Shown here: positions 24,562 through 33,655 of the stretch, one piece after another
How the letters are laid out: every line of letters starts with the position of its first letter
Position numbering within the stretch: position 1 is the first letter of the stretch
DNA from: Alphaproteobacteria bacterium
GTDB lineage: Bacteria; Pseudomonadota; Alphaproteobacteria; UBA9655
Assembly (NCBI GenBank): GCA_019748065.1
Contig: JAIEQB010000006.1
Coordinates: 1-54,734, forward strand
DNA: 54,734 nt
Direction of reading: 5' to 3'
Notes under the pieces: generated by a model
What the model was told of the DNA's origin: nothing
The model's input: only the letters and a program-made list of their open reading frames with translations
Databases searched by the model: none
Translations under genes and position numbers: made by a program

Positions 24562-25325
24562 GAAGACCCTGCGCAATATCTTCCCAAGGTACAAGCTTGA
24601 AATTCGACCCGCCGCCTTTAGAAATACGGTTATCATGGGCCACAAAGAGGCCCATTGTGTAAGGGCCGCCGAGATTTGCAGGGGTGACGTCAATGCCGTC
24701 CGTCTCTTCCGTGCCTTCTTGGGCGCCTTTTGTAATTTTAAAAGAGCCTAAAAAACTATAGGGAGGGGAGGGGTGGTAGATATTATAACTACTGCTTCCT
24801 TGGCTTGAAGCGATCAGGTACTTATCCTCATAAAGGGCGAGACCTTCCACATCAGCTGTAAGGCCATTCTCGCCAACCTTAGCGAGCATCTGAGGCGATT
24901 TTCTCCATATGTAGCCCACCATCTTCCGCCCAAAATTTCCACTTTTCAGCGCCGCTAAATTTAAAAGTAACGACCGCATAGAAGTCATTGCCTTGCTTTT
25001 GAAGGCAGACGCCATAGGGTTTTTTCTCAAATGTGTGGTCTCCAAGGCCTAAATATGTGATTTTGCCTGTGTTTGGGGCGATGCCAAAGAAAGCAAGGCG
25101 TTTTTCAGGCTTAAAAGTAGTAACTGCAATGTCTGTCAGTGTATGGGCCATAGGAAAACCCGTTCTCAGATCCACATTGTTTATGGGGCCAATTTGAAGA
25201 GATTCTTTTAACTTTCCATCTAATGAATACACATAAAGGCCGCCATAGGGTTGTTCTTTGTTTGTGTCAAGGATCAGGCTTTGTTCAGGATATTTCTGGT
25301 TCACCCAAATGACGGGATCATCCAT
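24551..25325 (-). pseudogene. 3-phytase (beta-propeller) pseudogene
   Basis: Two overlapping frames carry consecutive parts of one beta-propeller phytase. The upstream frame (25325 to about 24950) has DDPVIWVNQ, GGLYVYSLDGK and NNVDLRTGF. The downstream frame, ending at 24551, has GLTADVEGLALY, YLIASSQGSSSYNIY, ETDGIDVTPANLGG and NFKLVPWEDIA. A frameshift near 24950 separates them. The family segment with EGCVADDE is missing, so there was also an internal deletion. The signal peptide and first strand expected before DDPVIW are absent. The enzyme releases phosphate from inositol phosphates in free-living relatives; here it should be inactive. Confidence 0.85.
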
Positions 25326-25434
25326 GATGTCGGATTTTTATAGGGTGTTGTTCTTATTAGCATCTATTTTCCATAATATATATTATGCGTTATTTTTGTA
25401 TCTCGTATGCCATCTATTCCCAAACCCAATCTCT

Positions 25435-26721
25435 TCACATTCCTTGGTGAACACCAGAATAGAGTTTCCCGATGGTTTCATCATCAAAACGAGAACCAAT
25501 GAAAAGCATCGCTTTATCAGACCATTTTTTTAGCTGAGCCATTTGACGCCTAGGGCCAAAGTTTTCCTTTTTACCAAGTGTCACTAGGTCTCTAAAGCCC
25601 TCATTGTAATGTTCCTCAAAAATGGCTTGGTTTAAGGAAAAAGTGTTAATTGTAGAAGGAACAAGCAACCCAAGCTTAACTATGAGCGATGAAGTTGAGC
25701 TTTCTAAAGCTGACCAGCCTTGAAAAAGTTTTGGAAGCGTGTGAAGAGCAGCATTAATCGTTGCAAGCCCACCAAAGCCCTTTCGAAGCCATTGAAAGTC
25801 AACAAAATGCCTTACGGAAAATGTTTTTAACCAATTTTTTAAGTTATTCTGATGAAGTTTAAACTCAATAATTCCTCGAAAAGACGTATCTAGCAAGGCG
25901 ACACTCCAAAAAGAGGCCGCTTCTGCGGAAGTGCTTGCATCTAAGCCCAGAGTACCTCCTGACAAAATTGTTGAAGTGTGTAGCGGATAAATTTCAGTAT
26001 CTGCAAGAGCCCCTGCCCCAACAATACAAGCTGTGAGGGTATCCAGAAAGTCCTCCTTCAAAGAAACTTTTATGACATCTAGGTCTTGCTTAAAGTTGAC
26101 AGCACCAGTTTCAGACCTCATTTCTTCTTCGTCTGCTTCAACGCGTACTTTATCTTTCATCATTAAAAGGCTAATAGCTGAAATGTAATGCTCCTCAGCT
26201 TCTTGATCTCCTTGAACATTCTTTTTAGCCTTTTGTTCTAAAATGAGCTCATATACCCTTTTGGCATAAGCTGAATATCGTGGATCAGCAATTTTTTTCT
26301 GAAACTGCCGGATCCTTTCAATTATTATCTTTCTTTTCTCACGGCTATCTTCTTCGCTGACTTGTCCCTTTCCTATATAACTATAATGACTAAATAAGTC
26401 CCACAAACTTTCACTTCCAAAATTATAGTAATTTTCGCCGTAATGGAGTCCAACAAATCCTGCTAAAATATAACTCAAAAGAAAATCGTTAAGCTCATCC
26501 TTATCAAAATCTTGGTAGGTGAGAATCGTTATCATTGAATAAAGAAGAGCATTGAGCGCAGAGCTTGGAATAAGAGCAATTTGAGCTGCCTTATGGGCTT
26601 TTGATTTTTTAAAAATGTGAGGTGTTGATCGTTCGGGGTTGTGTATCTCATCCTCGGATTTAATGACTCCTCCTATAACGCCCTCTACAGGAACTCTATA
26701 TTTCTTATTAAAAAGTTTCAT
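25435..26721 (-). CDS. Putative membrane protein of unknown function
   Basis: A 428-residue protein with no family that I recognise. Hydrophobic stretches lie around residues 44-70 and 80-95, and others around 230-270 and in the last third (LIVKLGLLVPSTI), with a charged, Lys/Glu-rich middle part that may be helical or coiled. There is no clear signal peptide. The ATG overlaps the stop of the upstream gene in a 4-base ATGA junction, so the two proteins are probably made together and may interact. It looks lineage-specific. Confidence 0.65.
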   Translation of the reverse strand: MKLFNKKYRVPVEGVIGGVIKSEDEIHNPERSTPHIFKKSKAHKAAQIALIPSSALNALLYSMITILTYQDFDKDELNDFLLSYILAGFVGLHYGENYYNFGSESLWDLFSHYSYIGKGQVSEEDSREKRKIIIERIRQFQKKIADPRYSAYAKRVYELILEQKAKKNVQGDQEAEEHYISAISLLMMKDKVRVEADEEEMRSETGAVNFKQDLDVIKVSLKEDFLDTLTACIVGAGALADTEIYPLHTSTILSGGTLGLDASTSAEAASFWSVALLDTSFRGIIEFKLHQNNLKNWLKTFSVRHFVDFQWLRKGFGGLATINAALHTLPKLFQGWSALESSTSSLIVKLGLLVPSTINTFSLNQAIFEEHYNEGFRDLVTLGKKENFGPRRQMAQLKKWSDKAMLFIGSRFDDETIGKLYSGVHQGM

Positions 26722-27539
26722 ATCCTCTTCAAGAGAAAAAAATTTTCCTTATCAATAATTGTTCCAACCCTTTTCCAGAGTTGTCTTACGGAAACAGGAG
26801 CAACATTGACAGTGATCCATACAGAAAGAGTATCGGAAAGCCACCCTCCAGAAGGAAAACCAAAAACATTGCCGATACTATAAAGAATAATTCCACAAAT
26901 CGGTAAGGGAGCAACACACCCGAAAGCTCCAGCAATCACTTTCGGAGTTATGTTTTTGCATGTCTCTGGTTCTTCTTTGAAAAAACTTTCATCTAACCTG
27001 AAGATAAACCTGGGAATAGAATCCCACCCCTCATCGGGTTTGTGTATCTCCTGCACTGGAAAAGATAGTAGTCCCGTCTCTTCATTAACCATTCCCCTTC
27101 CGTCTTCTAAAAGACGGTGCAATTCCTCTTGGATTAATTGCTGGGCATTTTTTTCTTTTCGTCCGTGAGCTTTAGGACGTTCTTCAGGTGTTACGCCCAA
27201 GGAGTTAGGAAGAATAAGAAAGACGAGATTAGGCTCCCCCTTTTGAAGCCTGGGATATCCAAGTAATAAGGATTTGATGATTTGAGGGTCACATTCTTCT
27301 ATCTTAAGATTTTTTATATTTCTAAATCTTTTTCTTAACTTTTGACGTATTTCTTGAGCAATTTCATTTCCAGCAGGATTTTGTAAACTCTCTTCTTCTG
27401 CTTTGCCTTTACTTCGTTTTGGACGTTTTAAAAGTTCTTCTTCCTCTTGGCCTTCTGCCTCCATTGCTATGGCAGGTGCACCATAGAAACAAAAGAAATT
27501 CACTAAAATAAGAAGAGAAAACAAAGACTTAAGTAGCAT
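26718..27539 (-). CDS. Exported protein of unknown function with a C-terminal membrane segment
   Basis: A 273-residue protein. A signal peptide of about 25 residues ends near APAIA-ME, followed by a very acidic and basic stretch (EEEELLKRPKRSKGK). A hydrophobic segment near residues 200-225 (GCVAPLPICGIILYSIG) may anchor the C-terminus in the membrane. No catalytic motif is recognised. It is coupled to the next gene by a 4-base overlap, so the two form a bicistronic unit of unknown role. The 141-base gap before it may hold the promoter, shared divergently with the small gene at 27681. Confidence 0.65.
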   Translation of the reverse strand: MLLKSLFSLLILVNFFCFYGAPAIAMEAEGQEEEELLKRPKRSKGKAEEESLQNPAGNEIAQEIRQKLRKRFRNIKNLKIEECDPQIIKSLLLGYPRLQKGEPNLVFLILPNSLGVTPEERPKAHGRKEKNAQQLIQEELHRLLEDGRGMVNEETGLLSFPVQEIHKPDEGWDSIPRFIFRLDESFFKEEPETCKNITPKVIAGAFGCVAPLPICGIILYSIGNVFGFPSGGWLSDTLSVWITVNVAPVSVRQLWKRVGTIIDKENFFLLKRI

Positions 27540-27680
27540 TGGCGGTTCCTCGTCAATAAGAATAAGCTTATTTTCTTTTAACTTATAGACAGATAAAAAT
27601 TAATCTCTTACAGAAATTAAGAAATTTTTAATTGATTGCATGTAAAATAAAAAGTATTAAATAATAATTGGAGGCTATTT

Positions 27681-27902
27681 ATGATATACTCGCGAAAATT
27701 TATACAAAAAATCTTTCTTGGATTCATTTGTATGATAATTTTTCAAGGAGTAGAAGGAAATTTTTCTTCTGCAAAGGCAATGAATCTTATGGAAAAAGAA
27801 GCTACAAATCAATTAAAAAACGATGAAGTGTTTCAACTTAACTCTAATGAAAATAGCTGTTCTTTAACAGATCCTCGTTGTTCAACAAACGAACAGCTAT
27901 AG
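27681..27902 (+). CDS. Small secreted protein of unknown function
   Basis: A 73-residue protein with a strong GGAGG ribosome site seven bases before the ATG. The N-terminus is basic and then hydrophobic (KIFLGFICMIIF), a likely signal peptide. The short mature part ends in SCSLTDPRCSTNEQL. This tail is encoded by a 48-bp imperfect palindrome that is shared, on the other strand, with the end of the convergent gene at 27833-28636. The two genes overlap by 70 bases. Confidence 0.6.
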   Translation: MIYSRKFIQKIFLGFICMIIFQGVEGNFSSAKAMNLMEKEATNQLKNDEVFQLNSNENSCSLTDPRCSTNEQL

Positions 27903-28636
27903 TCTTTCTCTACCATAGCATTTTCTTTTACTTTTACGGAAGTAATGGTGGGAAAGGAGCTTCTCAGCTTAGTGAGCAGTTCTGGAGAGATTTCGCCAAT
28001 CAGAGACACATCCGCTAGTTTTTTTAGTTTTTCCCCATCGACTGTACATAATTCCTGCAGAATTTCTGGTAAGTTTTGACTTGTGAGAGAAAGCGTTTCT
28101 ATATGAAGACAGTGATTCCATATCATCAGCAAAGCTTTTTTTATAAAGGGCCCTTCAAAGATAAATTCTTTAATCTCTGGGCATGTAGAGCTTGCTGCAG
28201 CAGAACTCAAACGGTATGGTATTGAGGTAGCAAATTCTTCTTTTTTAAAAGTTAAATGAAGAGAGTCATAAGATCCAAGCTCAAAGTACGTTCTTATTAT
28301 TTTTTCATCTTTCAAAGTAGCGTTGAAAAGAGTTATGTTAATTCTTTTTTGTGGCCTAAGTAGCATTACAAACTCGTCCTTTTCCTCTGTTATATTCTCT
28401 ACAGTGATAATAAGAGACGGGGGTATAACTTCTTTAATGAACTGTACCACCTCACCTTTTCTTTTAGCTTGCCATACCTCCATCCTTCTTTTAATAGAAG
28501 ATCCCCACTTTTCCAGTAATGATTCATCTTCTGAATATCCTTTCATACAGTACACTGGCCCTAAGCCCATTACAGTTACGAAAAAAAGACTACAAATGAG
28601 GCAAGCGGCTTTCCCTGTAAATTTCATGAATATCAT
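27833..28636 (-). CDS. Secreted protein of unknown function
   Basis: A 267-residue protein. The ATG at 28636 is chosen because GGGAG lies seven bases upstream; a longer frame to 28702 lacks a ribosome site and would bury the signal peptide. A signal peptide (hydrophobic ACLICSLFFVTVMGLG) is followed by a mature part with regular Leu-spaced segments such as IKEFIFEGPF, LHIETLSLTSQNL and KLKKLADVSLIGEI. These resemble degenerate leucine-rich repeats, but I would not assign that fold firmly. Its 3' end overlaps the convergent small gene by 70 bases. Confidence 0.65.
   Translation of the reverse strand: MIFMKFTGKAACLICSLFFVTVMGLGPVYCMKGYSEDESLLEKWGSSIKRRMEVWQAKRKGEVVQFIKEVIPPSLIITVENITEEKDEFVMLLRPQKRINITLFNATLKDEKIIRTYFELGSYDSLHLTFKKEEFATSIPYRLSSAAASSTCPEIKEFIFEGPFIKKALLMIWNHCLHIETLSLTSQNLPEILQELCTVDGEKLKKLADVSLIGEISPELLTKLRSSFPTITSVKVKENAMVEKDYSCSFVEQRGSVKEQLFSLELS
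27853..27900. repeat. Imperfect palindrome shared by two convergent gene ends
   Basis: ATAGCTGTTC and GAACAGCTAT form perfect 10-base arms, and similarity to the reverse complement continues inward. Read on either strand in the gene frame it gives a SCS....R.S..EQL-type peptide. It may act as a bidirectional transcription stop, but no long T-run follows on either side. Confidence 0.65.
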
Positions 28637-28832
28637 TTGATTTCTCCCTGCCCTATAGGCTTGTAAATATGAGGTTCCATGAGTGAAATTGCATCTTAGC
28701 AAAATAGATATCTCAACACTATATAAAAAACGTCAAATAAACCTCCTTCTATTCCAATTCTAAAGGTCTTTCTTATTCACAAAAAGATTGTTAGGGTATT
28801 GTAAATTAATCATAGCAACGCAGAAGAAAACC

Positions 28833-29279
28833 ATGACCGATGTTGGCTTTTATCATTTGACCACGTCTCCTTTGGAGAGGGCCCTCCCCCTCCTCCTTGA
28901 GAAAACCCTTGCGGCACAAAAACGCGCTGTTGTGATGTGTGTTAGTGATGAACGCCTCGATTATCTTAATAGTGCCTTGTGGACCCTTGGACGGATTAGC
29001 TTTATCCCCCATGGCAGCGCTAAGGAAGGCATGGCGGAAGATCAACCGGTATGGCTCACAACTCTTGATGAAAACCCCAATGGAGCTCAATTTTTGTTTC
29101 TCACGGAAGGAGCTAACTCCCCTTCCCTCGCCTCCTATGAGCGATGCCTTGATATCTTTGATGGCAATGATTCTGCGGCCCTTGCAGCCGCCAGAGCCCG
29201 CTGGAAAGCCTATAAGGATGCGGGGCATGCGGTGACCTACTGGAAACAGAATGAGGCTGGCGGATGGGAGAAAGGGTAA
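28833..29279 (+). CDS. holC: DNA polymerase III subunit chi (HolC)
   Basis: The chi subunit links the clamp loader to single-strand-binding protein at the replication fork. The 148-residue protein begins VGFYHLTTSPLERALP and has KRAVVMCVSDERLDYLNSALWT and the C-terminal RARWKAYKDAGH, all typical of alphaproteobacterial HolC. The start at 28833 gives the family N-terminus; an AGAAGA lies a few bases upstream. Its usual neighbour pepA is not seen here. thrS follows about 100 bases later on the same strand. Confidence 0.9.
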   Translation: MTDVGFYHLTTSPLERALPLLLEKTLAAQKRAVVMCVSDERLDYLNSALWTLGRISFIPHGSAKEGMAEDQPVWLTTLDENPNGAQFLFLTEGANSPSLASYERCLDIFDGNDSAALAAARARWKAYKDAGHAVTYWKQNEAGGWEKG

Positions 29280-29382
29280 CTAAGAAGAAGTCCTAAAAAT
29301 GTGGTTTTTTCAGTTGTCTTGGGCTCTTATTAGGATTACAAATTAAAGAATGCAGACAGCAACAAATAAAATTGAGGGTTCC

Positions 29383-31299
29383 ATGATTACGATTCGCTTT
29401 CCTGATGGTTCACATCGGGAATTTCCAAAAGGTATTACGGGATGGGAAATCGCGAAAAATCTCAGCACTAGCCTTGCGAAAGAAGCGGTTGCCGTGCGCG
29501 TGGATGAGGATCTTTGGGACCTGACCCGTCCGATTGAAGCGGATGTAGCATTTGAAGTGATCAAGCGCCCCTCAGAACATGGCCTTGACGTTTTACGCCA
29601 TGATGCGGCCCACGTCTTTGCGGAAGCGGTGAAGGAACTCTATCCGGAAACGCAAATCACCATCGGCCCCTCCATTCAAGATGGTTTTTACTATGATTTG
29701 TATCGTGAAGAATCCTTTACGCCAGAAGATCTGAAACGCATTGAAGAGCGTATGCACGACATTGTGAATCGGGATGAACCCTTGACCCGGGAAGTTTGGG
29801 ATCGCAACGAAGCTATTAAGTACTTTAAGGATCTGGGTGAAATTTTTAAGGCTGAAATTATCTCTGACCTCCCTGAGGACAGTGAAATCACCATTTATCG
29901 CCAAGGAAATTTTGTGGATTTGTGCCGTGGCCCTCACCTCCCCTCCACAGGAAAACTGGGACACGCCTTTAAATTGATGAAACTTGCAGGCGCTTATTGG
30001 CGTGGCGACCCCAAAAATCCTGTATTGCAACGCGTTTATGGAACAGCCTGGTCTACAGAAAAAGATCTTCAGGATTATTTAACACGTCTTGAAGAAGCAG
30101 AAAAAAGAGATCACCGCAAACTGGGAAAGGAAATGGACCTTTTCCACATGCAAGAAGAAGCTCAAGGAAGCGTATTTTGGCACCCCAAAGGTTGGACCCT
30201 TTATCGCCTGCTGCAAAATTATATTCGGGACAAAATTTCTGCAGAAGATTATGTGGAGGTTAATACGCCCCAACTTTTGGATAGCTCCTTTTGGAAAGCC
30301 TCTGGCCACTGGGATAAGTTCCGCGAAAACATGTTTGTGGTGGAGGATGTGGATAAAACCCTCGCTTTAAAGCCTATGAACTGCCCTTGTCATGTTCAAA
30401 TTTTCCGTCAAGGTATCAAGAGCTATCGGGACCTCCCCCTACGTATGGCTGAATTTGGCTCCTGCACACGCAATGAACCTTCAGGAGCTCTTCATGGACT
30501 CACGCGCGTACGGTCTATGGTTCAGGATGATGCCCACATTTTCTGCCGTGAAGATCAAATTGAAGAAGAGACGCGGAAATTCTGCCTTCTTTTGCTTAAT
30601 GTATATCGTGAGTTAGGTTTTGAAGAACTAACGGTCAAATTTTCTGACCGTCCTGCAGTTCGTGCCGGTGAAGATGCGGTCTGGGATAAGGCGGAGGCTC
30701 GTCTTGAAGCCGGCGCACGCGCTTCGGGCCTTAGCTATACATTGAATCCTGGCGAAGGGGCTTTTTATGGACCTAAACTTGAATTTATTTTGAAAGACGC
30801 CATTGGCCGTGATTGGCAATGCGGAACCCTTCAGCTGGATTTCGTCCTTCCTGAAAGGTTAGAGGCTTCCTACATTGGTGAAGATGGTCAAAAACACCGC
30901 CCCGTGATGCTTCATAGGGCTATTCTAGGATCACTTGAACGTTTTATTGCCATTTTCATTGAACACTATGCAGGAAAATTCCCTCTCTGGGCAGCTCCCC
31001 TTCAAGCGGTTGTGGCCACCATTACCCAAGAAGCTGATGTATATGCCCAAAAGGTTTGTGAAAAACTCAAAGCTGCGGGATTGCGAGTAGAATTGGACAT
31101 TCGTAATGAGAAAATTAACTATAAGGTGCGGGAATTAAGCCTTCAAAAGGTTCCCTATATCCTTGTTGTTGGCAAGCGTGAGGCTGAGGAAGGGACAGTT
31201 GCGTTACGTAAATTAGGGGGTGAGGCTCAAGAAGTCCTTGATCTTAATGAAGTATTAGGTAAAATGTTACAAGAAGCGCTACCGCCCCATAAGCGGTAA
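29383..31299 (+). CDS. thrS: Threonyl-tRNA synthetase
   Basis: ThrRS charges tRNA-Thr and edits mis-charged Ser. The 638-residue protein has the N-terminal TGS domain (about 1-60), the editing domain with [11 protein letters not shown] near 72, and a class II catalytic core with MNCPCH (zinc ligand), a motif 2 region near LPLRMAEFG, and motif 3 in [14 protein letters not shown]. The anticodon-binding domain closes the protein. The ATG at 29383 has GAGGG at proper spacing and gives the family start MITIRFPDG; an upstream ATG at 29350 lacks a good site. infC follows, the conserved thrS-infC order. A tRNA-Thr gene is also in the window at 36933. Confidence 0.97.
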   Translation: MITIRFPDGSHREFPKGITGWEIAKNLSTSLAKEAVAVRVDEDLWDLTRPIEADVAFEVIKRPSEHGLDVLRHDAAHVFAEAVKELYPETQITIGPSIQDGFYYDLYREESFTPEDLKRIEERMHDIVNRDEPLTREVWDRNEAIKYFKDLGEIFKAEIISDLPEDSEITIYRQGNFVDLCRGPHLPSTGKLGHAFKLMKLAGAYWRGDPKNPVLQRVYGTAWSTEKDLQDYLTRLEEAEKRDHRKLGKEMDLFHMQEEAQGSVFWHPKGWTLYRLLQNYIRDKISAEDYVEVNTPQLLDSSFWKASGHWDKFRENMFVVEDVDKTLALKPMNCPCHVQIFRQGIKSYRDLPLRMAEFGSCTRNEPSGALHGLTRVRSMVQDDAHIFCREDQIEEETRKFCLLLLNVYRELGFEELTVKFSDRPAVRAGEDAVWDKAEARLEAGARASGLSYTLNPGEGAFYGPKLEFILKDAIGRDWQCGTLQLDFVLPERLEASYIGEDGQKHRPVMLHRAILGSLERFIAIFIEHYAGKFPLWAAPLQAVVATITQEADVYAQKVCEKLKAAGLRVELDIRNEKINYKVRELSLQKVPYILVVGKREAEEGTVALRKLGGEAQEVLDLNEVLGKMLQEALPPHKR

Positions 31300-31337
31300 G
31301 AGTTTTATTTTTTTTAATTAAACATTGGAGTCGTTAC

Positions 31338-31880
31338 ATATCTAAATATACGAACGAAGACAAGGGAAACGCCTCAAATGGCCCCCGCGTCAATGAAAAA
31401 ATTTCTTCCCTTAAAGTCAGATTAGTTGATGAAAATGGGGAAATGGTTGGTGTGCTATCACAAAAAGAAGCTCTTGAAAGAGCCTATAAAGCAGGTCTTG
31501 ATTTAGTCGAGGTATCTCCGAACGCCGATCCGCCTGTATGTAAAATCTTGGATTATGGCAAATATAAATTCGAAGAGCAAAAGCGCCGTGCTGAAATGCG
31601 CAAGAAACAAAAAATTATTGAAATAAAAGAAGTGCAGCTCCGCCCCGGCATTGATAAGCATGACTTTGAGGTCAAAATGCGGAGTGCGCGGAAATTCATT
31701 GATGACGGAGATAAGCTAAAAGTGACTCTTCGCTTCAGGGGGCGTGAGCTTTCTCACCAAGAACTTGGGATGGACGTTCTCAACCGTGTAAAAGAGACGC
31801 TTCAGGACATTGCTAAAGTTGAGCATGACCCGAAATTTGAAGGTAAAAGGGTTATCATGATCCTTGCACCTTTGAAGTAG
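31338..31880 (+). CDS. infC: Translation initiation factor IF-3, with an apparent AUA start codon
   Basis: IF-3 binds the 30S subunit and checks start codon choice. From the first ATG (31443) the protein would lack the conserved N-terminal segment GPRVNEKI...VRLVDENGE, which is fully encoded upstream in the same frame. No ATG, GTG or TTG exists in that frame from the conserved segment back to thrS. An ATA at 31338 has GGAG seven bases upstream and gives a product of 180 residues, normal for IF-3. E. coli infC uses a rare AUU start and is self-regulated by IF-3's rejection of such codons; the same control is likely here. The rest of the protein (KVTLRFRGRE, HDPKFEGKRV) is typical. Confidence 0.9.
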   Translation: MSKYTNEDKGNASNGPRVNEKISSLKVRLVDENGEMVGVLSQKEALERAYKAGLDLVEVSPNADPPVCKILDYGKYKFEEQKRRAEMRKKQKIIEIKEVQLRPGIDKHDFEVKMRSARKFIDDGDKLKVTLRFRGRELSHQELGMDVLNRVKETLQDIAKVEHDPKFEGKRVIMILAPLK

Positions 31881-31892
31881 GTTAGCTTTTCT

Positions 31893-31940
31893 CAGATCCT
31901 GAGACCTTGAGCGTAGCGAAAGGTGTTCAGGATCTGTTTT
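31893..31940 (+). terminator. Palindromic element acting as likely infC terminator
   Basis: CAGATCCTGA (31893) pairs with TCAGGATCTG (31927-31936), with partial pairing further in around the loop GAGCGTAGCG, and TTTT follows. The loop and arm sequence look like a dispersed intergenic repeat, not a simple terminator. It lies between infC and the RNase J gene. Confidence 0.6.
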
Positions 31941-31997
31941 CACACTAACTCAGCTAAGTATATGAAAACTTCTAAATATCTTTTACAATAGGACACT

Positions 31998-33644
31998 ATG
32001 GAACTGGATCCAAAAAAACTCTATTTCTTGCCCCTGGGGGGATCGGGGGAAATTGGGATGAATCTCAATCTCTACCACATCCGCGGTAAGTGGTTGATGG
32101 TAGACCTGGGGGTTACATTTGACCAAACACCTGGCATTGAAGTTCTCATGCCGGATACAGCTTTTATTGAAGAGCACGCCCAAAATCTGGCGGGTCTTGT
32201 CCTCACCCATGCCCATGAGGATCACATTGGCGCTATTCCATACCTCTGGCCACGCCTGAAATGTCCTATGTTTGCAACACCTTTCACCGCTTCTCTCATT
32301 CGCCATAAGCTTAAAGAAGCCGGTCTTCATGCACCACTTAATGAAATTCCCCTCTCAAAGGGCGTGGATATTGGCCCCTTCACCGTTGATTTTTTTGGCA
32401 TTACCCATTCCATTCCTGAGCCCAACGTTTTAGCCATTCGTACCGCTGCGGGAACGATTGTGCATACGGGCGATTGGAAAATCGACCCTGATCCCCTGAT
32501 TGGAGAGCCCACAGATATAGCGGGCCTTAAAAAACTGGGGGATGAAGGCGTTTTAGCCCTTGTATGTGACTCAACAAACGTCTTTGTGCCAGGCAGGTCT
32601 GGCTCGGAAAAACCAATTCGGGACAACTTGATTAAGCTTGTCAGCGAATTTCCAGGGAAGCGCGTTTTAATTGCTTGCTTTGCTTCAAACGTGGCGCGGG
32701 TTTCCAGCTGCGCCGAGGCTGCCATTGCCAACCACCGCCATGTTGGCCTTGTGGGCCGTTCTCTTCACCGTGTGAATGAAGTAGCCCGCGAATTGAATTA
32801 CTTTAAAGAGTACCCTCCTTTTCTTAGCCATCATGATGCGGGCTTTCTTGAGCGCCATGAGACTCTTCTTATCTGCACTGGAAGCCAAGGCGAGCAAAGA
32901 GCCGCTCTTTTACGTATCGCTAAAGGGGAAGACAGACACATTTTTTTGGAGACAGGTGATGTGGTTATCTTTTCTTCACGGCAGATCCCTGGCAATGAAA
33001 AGGCAATTTCAGCCCTCCAAAATCTTCTTGTGCGCAATGGCGTTCAAGTGATTACGGCTAATGAAAACGACATCCATGTCTCGGGCCATCCTAACCGTGA
33101 TGAACTCGTAGAGATGTATTCTTGGATTCGCCCGAAAATTGTCGTTCCAGTTCATGGGGAAGATCACCATATTGTAGAGCAAGCCAAATTGGCTTCCGAT
33201 CATAAAGTACCCTTTGTCATTACGCCTCATAATGGAGATTTAATTGAACTCTCCCCTAAAGGGCCGCAACTGATTGGCGAAGTTCCCTCGGGACGCCTTG
33301 CCCTTGATGGCAGAAAACTTATCCCCTTACGCGGAGAAGTGATGCATGAAAGGCACCGCTTGATGAGCACTGGCCATGCTCTTGTGACTCTTCTTTTGAA
33401 ACAAGATGGCGCCTTTAAGTATCCGCCCACAGTTCTTTTGACGGGAATTGCGGCAGGAGAACAGCTAGATATTCTCACAGCCCATTGCATTGGCGCTGTA
33501 GAAGAAGCTTTTATGGCCCTTCCCATCGAAGATAGAAAAGAAGATGATGTGGTCTCTGAGGCAGCTCGTCTTGCCACTCGACGCGTTTTGGGGGCATACT
33601 ACGGGAAGAAAACATTAACCCACGTGCAGGTATATCGCGTTTAA
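31998..33644 (+). CDS. rnj: Ribonuclease J (metallo-beta-lactamase/beta-CASP RNase)
   Basis: RNase J is a 5' exonuclease and endonuclease in RNA maturation and decay, acting in the cytoplasm. The 548-residue protein has the N-terminal PLGGSGEIGMN motif, the zinc-binding HAHEDH motif at about 71-76, GDWKIDPDP, and a beta-CASP domain with SGHPNRDEL and PVHGEDHH near the C-terminal third. Length is typical. Alphaproteobacteria often carry both RNase J and an RNase E family enzyme, and both are in this window (see 51257). The gene is followed 11 bases later by the epimerase gene. Confidence 0.95.
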   Translation: MELDPKKLYFLPLGGSGEIGMNLNLYHIRGKWLMVDLGVTFDQTPGIEVLMPDTAFIEEHAQNLAGLVLTHAHEDHIGAIPYLWPRLKCPMFATPFTASLIRHKLKEAGLHAPLNEIPLSKGVDIGPFTVDFFGITHSIPEPNVLAIRTAAGTIVHTGDWKIDPDPLIGEPTDIAGLKKLGDEGVLALVCDSTNVFVPGRSGSEKPIRDNLIKLVSEFPGKRVLIACFASNVARVSSCAEAAIANHRHVGLVGRSLHRVNEVARELNYFKEYPPFLSHHDAGFLERHETLLICTGSQGEQRAALLRIAKGEDRHIFLETGDVVIFSSRQIPGNEKAISALQNLLVRNGVQVITANENDIHVSGHPNRDELVEMYSWIRPKIVVPVHGEDHHIVEQAKLASDHKVPFVITPHNGDLIELSPKGPQLIGEVPSGRLALDGRKLIPLRGEVMHERHRLMSTGHALVTLLLKQDGAFKYPPTVLLTGIAAGEQLDILTAHCIGAVEEAFMALPIEDRKEDDVVSEAARLATRRVLGAYYGKKTLTHVQVYRV

Positions 33645-33655
33645 AGGAGAACTTT

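Noticed and set aside
24491-24751. Plus-strand frame of 86 codons
   Set aside because: It is opposite to the phytase remnant, whose motifs are clear, and has no ribosome site or family match.
31443-31880. infC starting at the first ATG
   Set aside because: This would remove the conserved IF-3 N-terminal segment that is encoded just upstream in frame.
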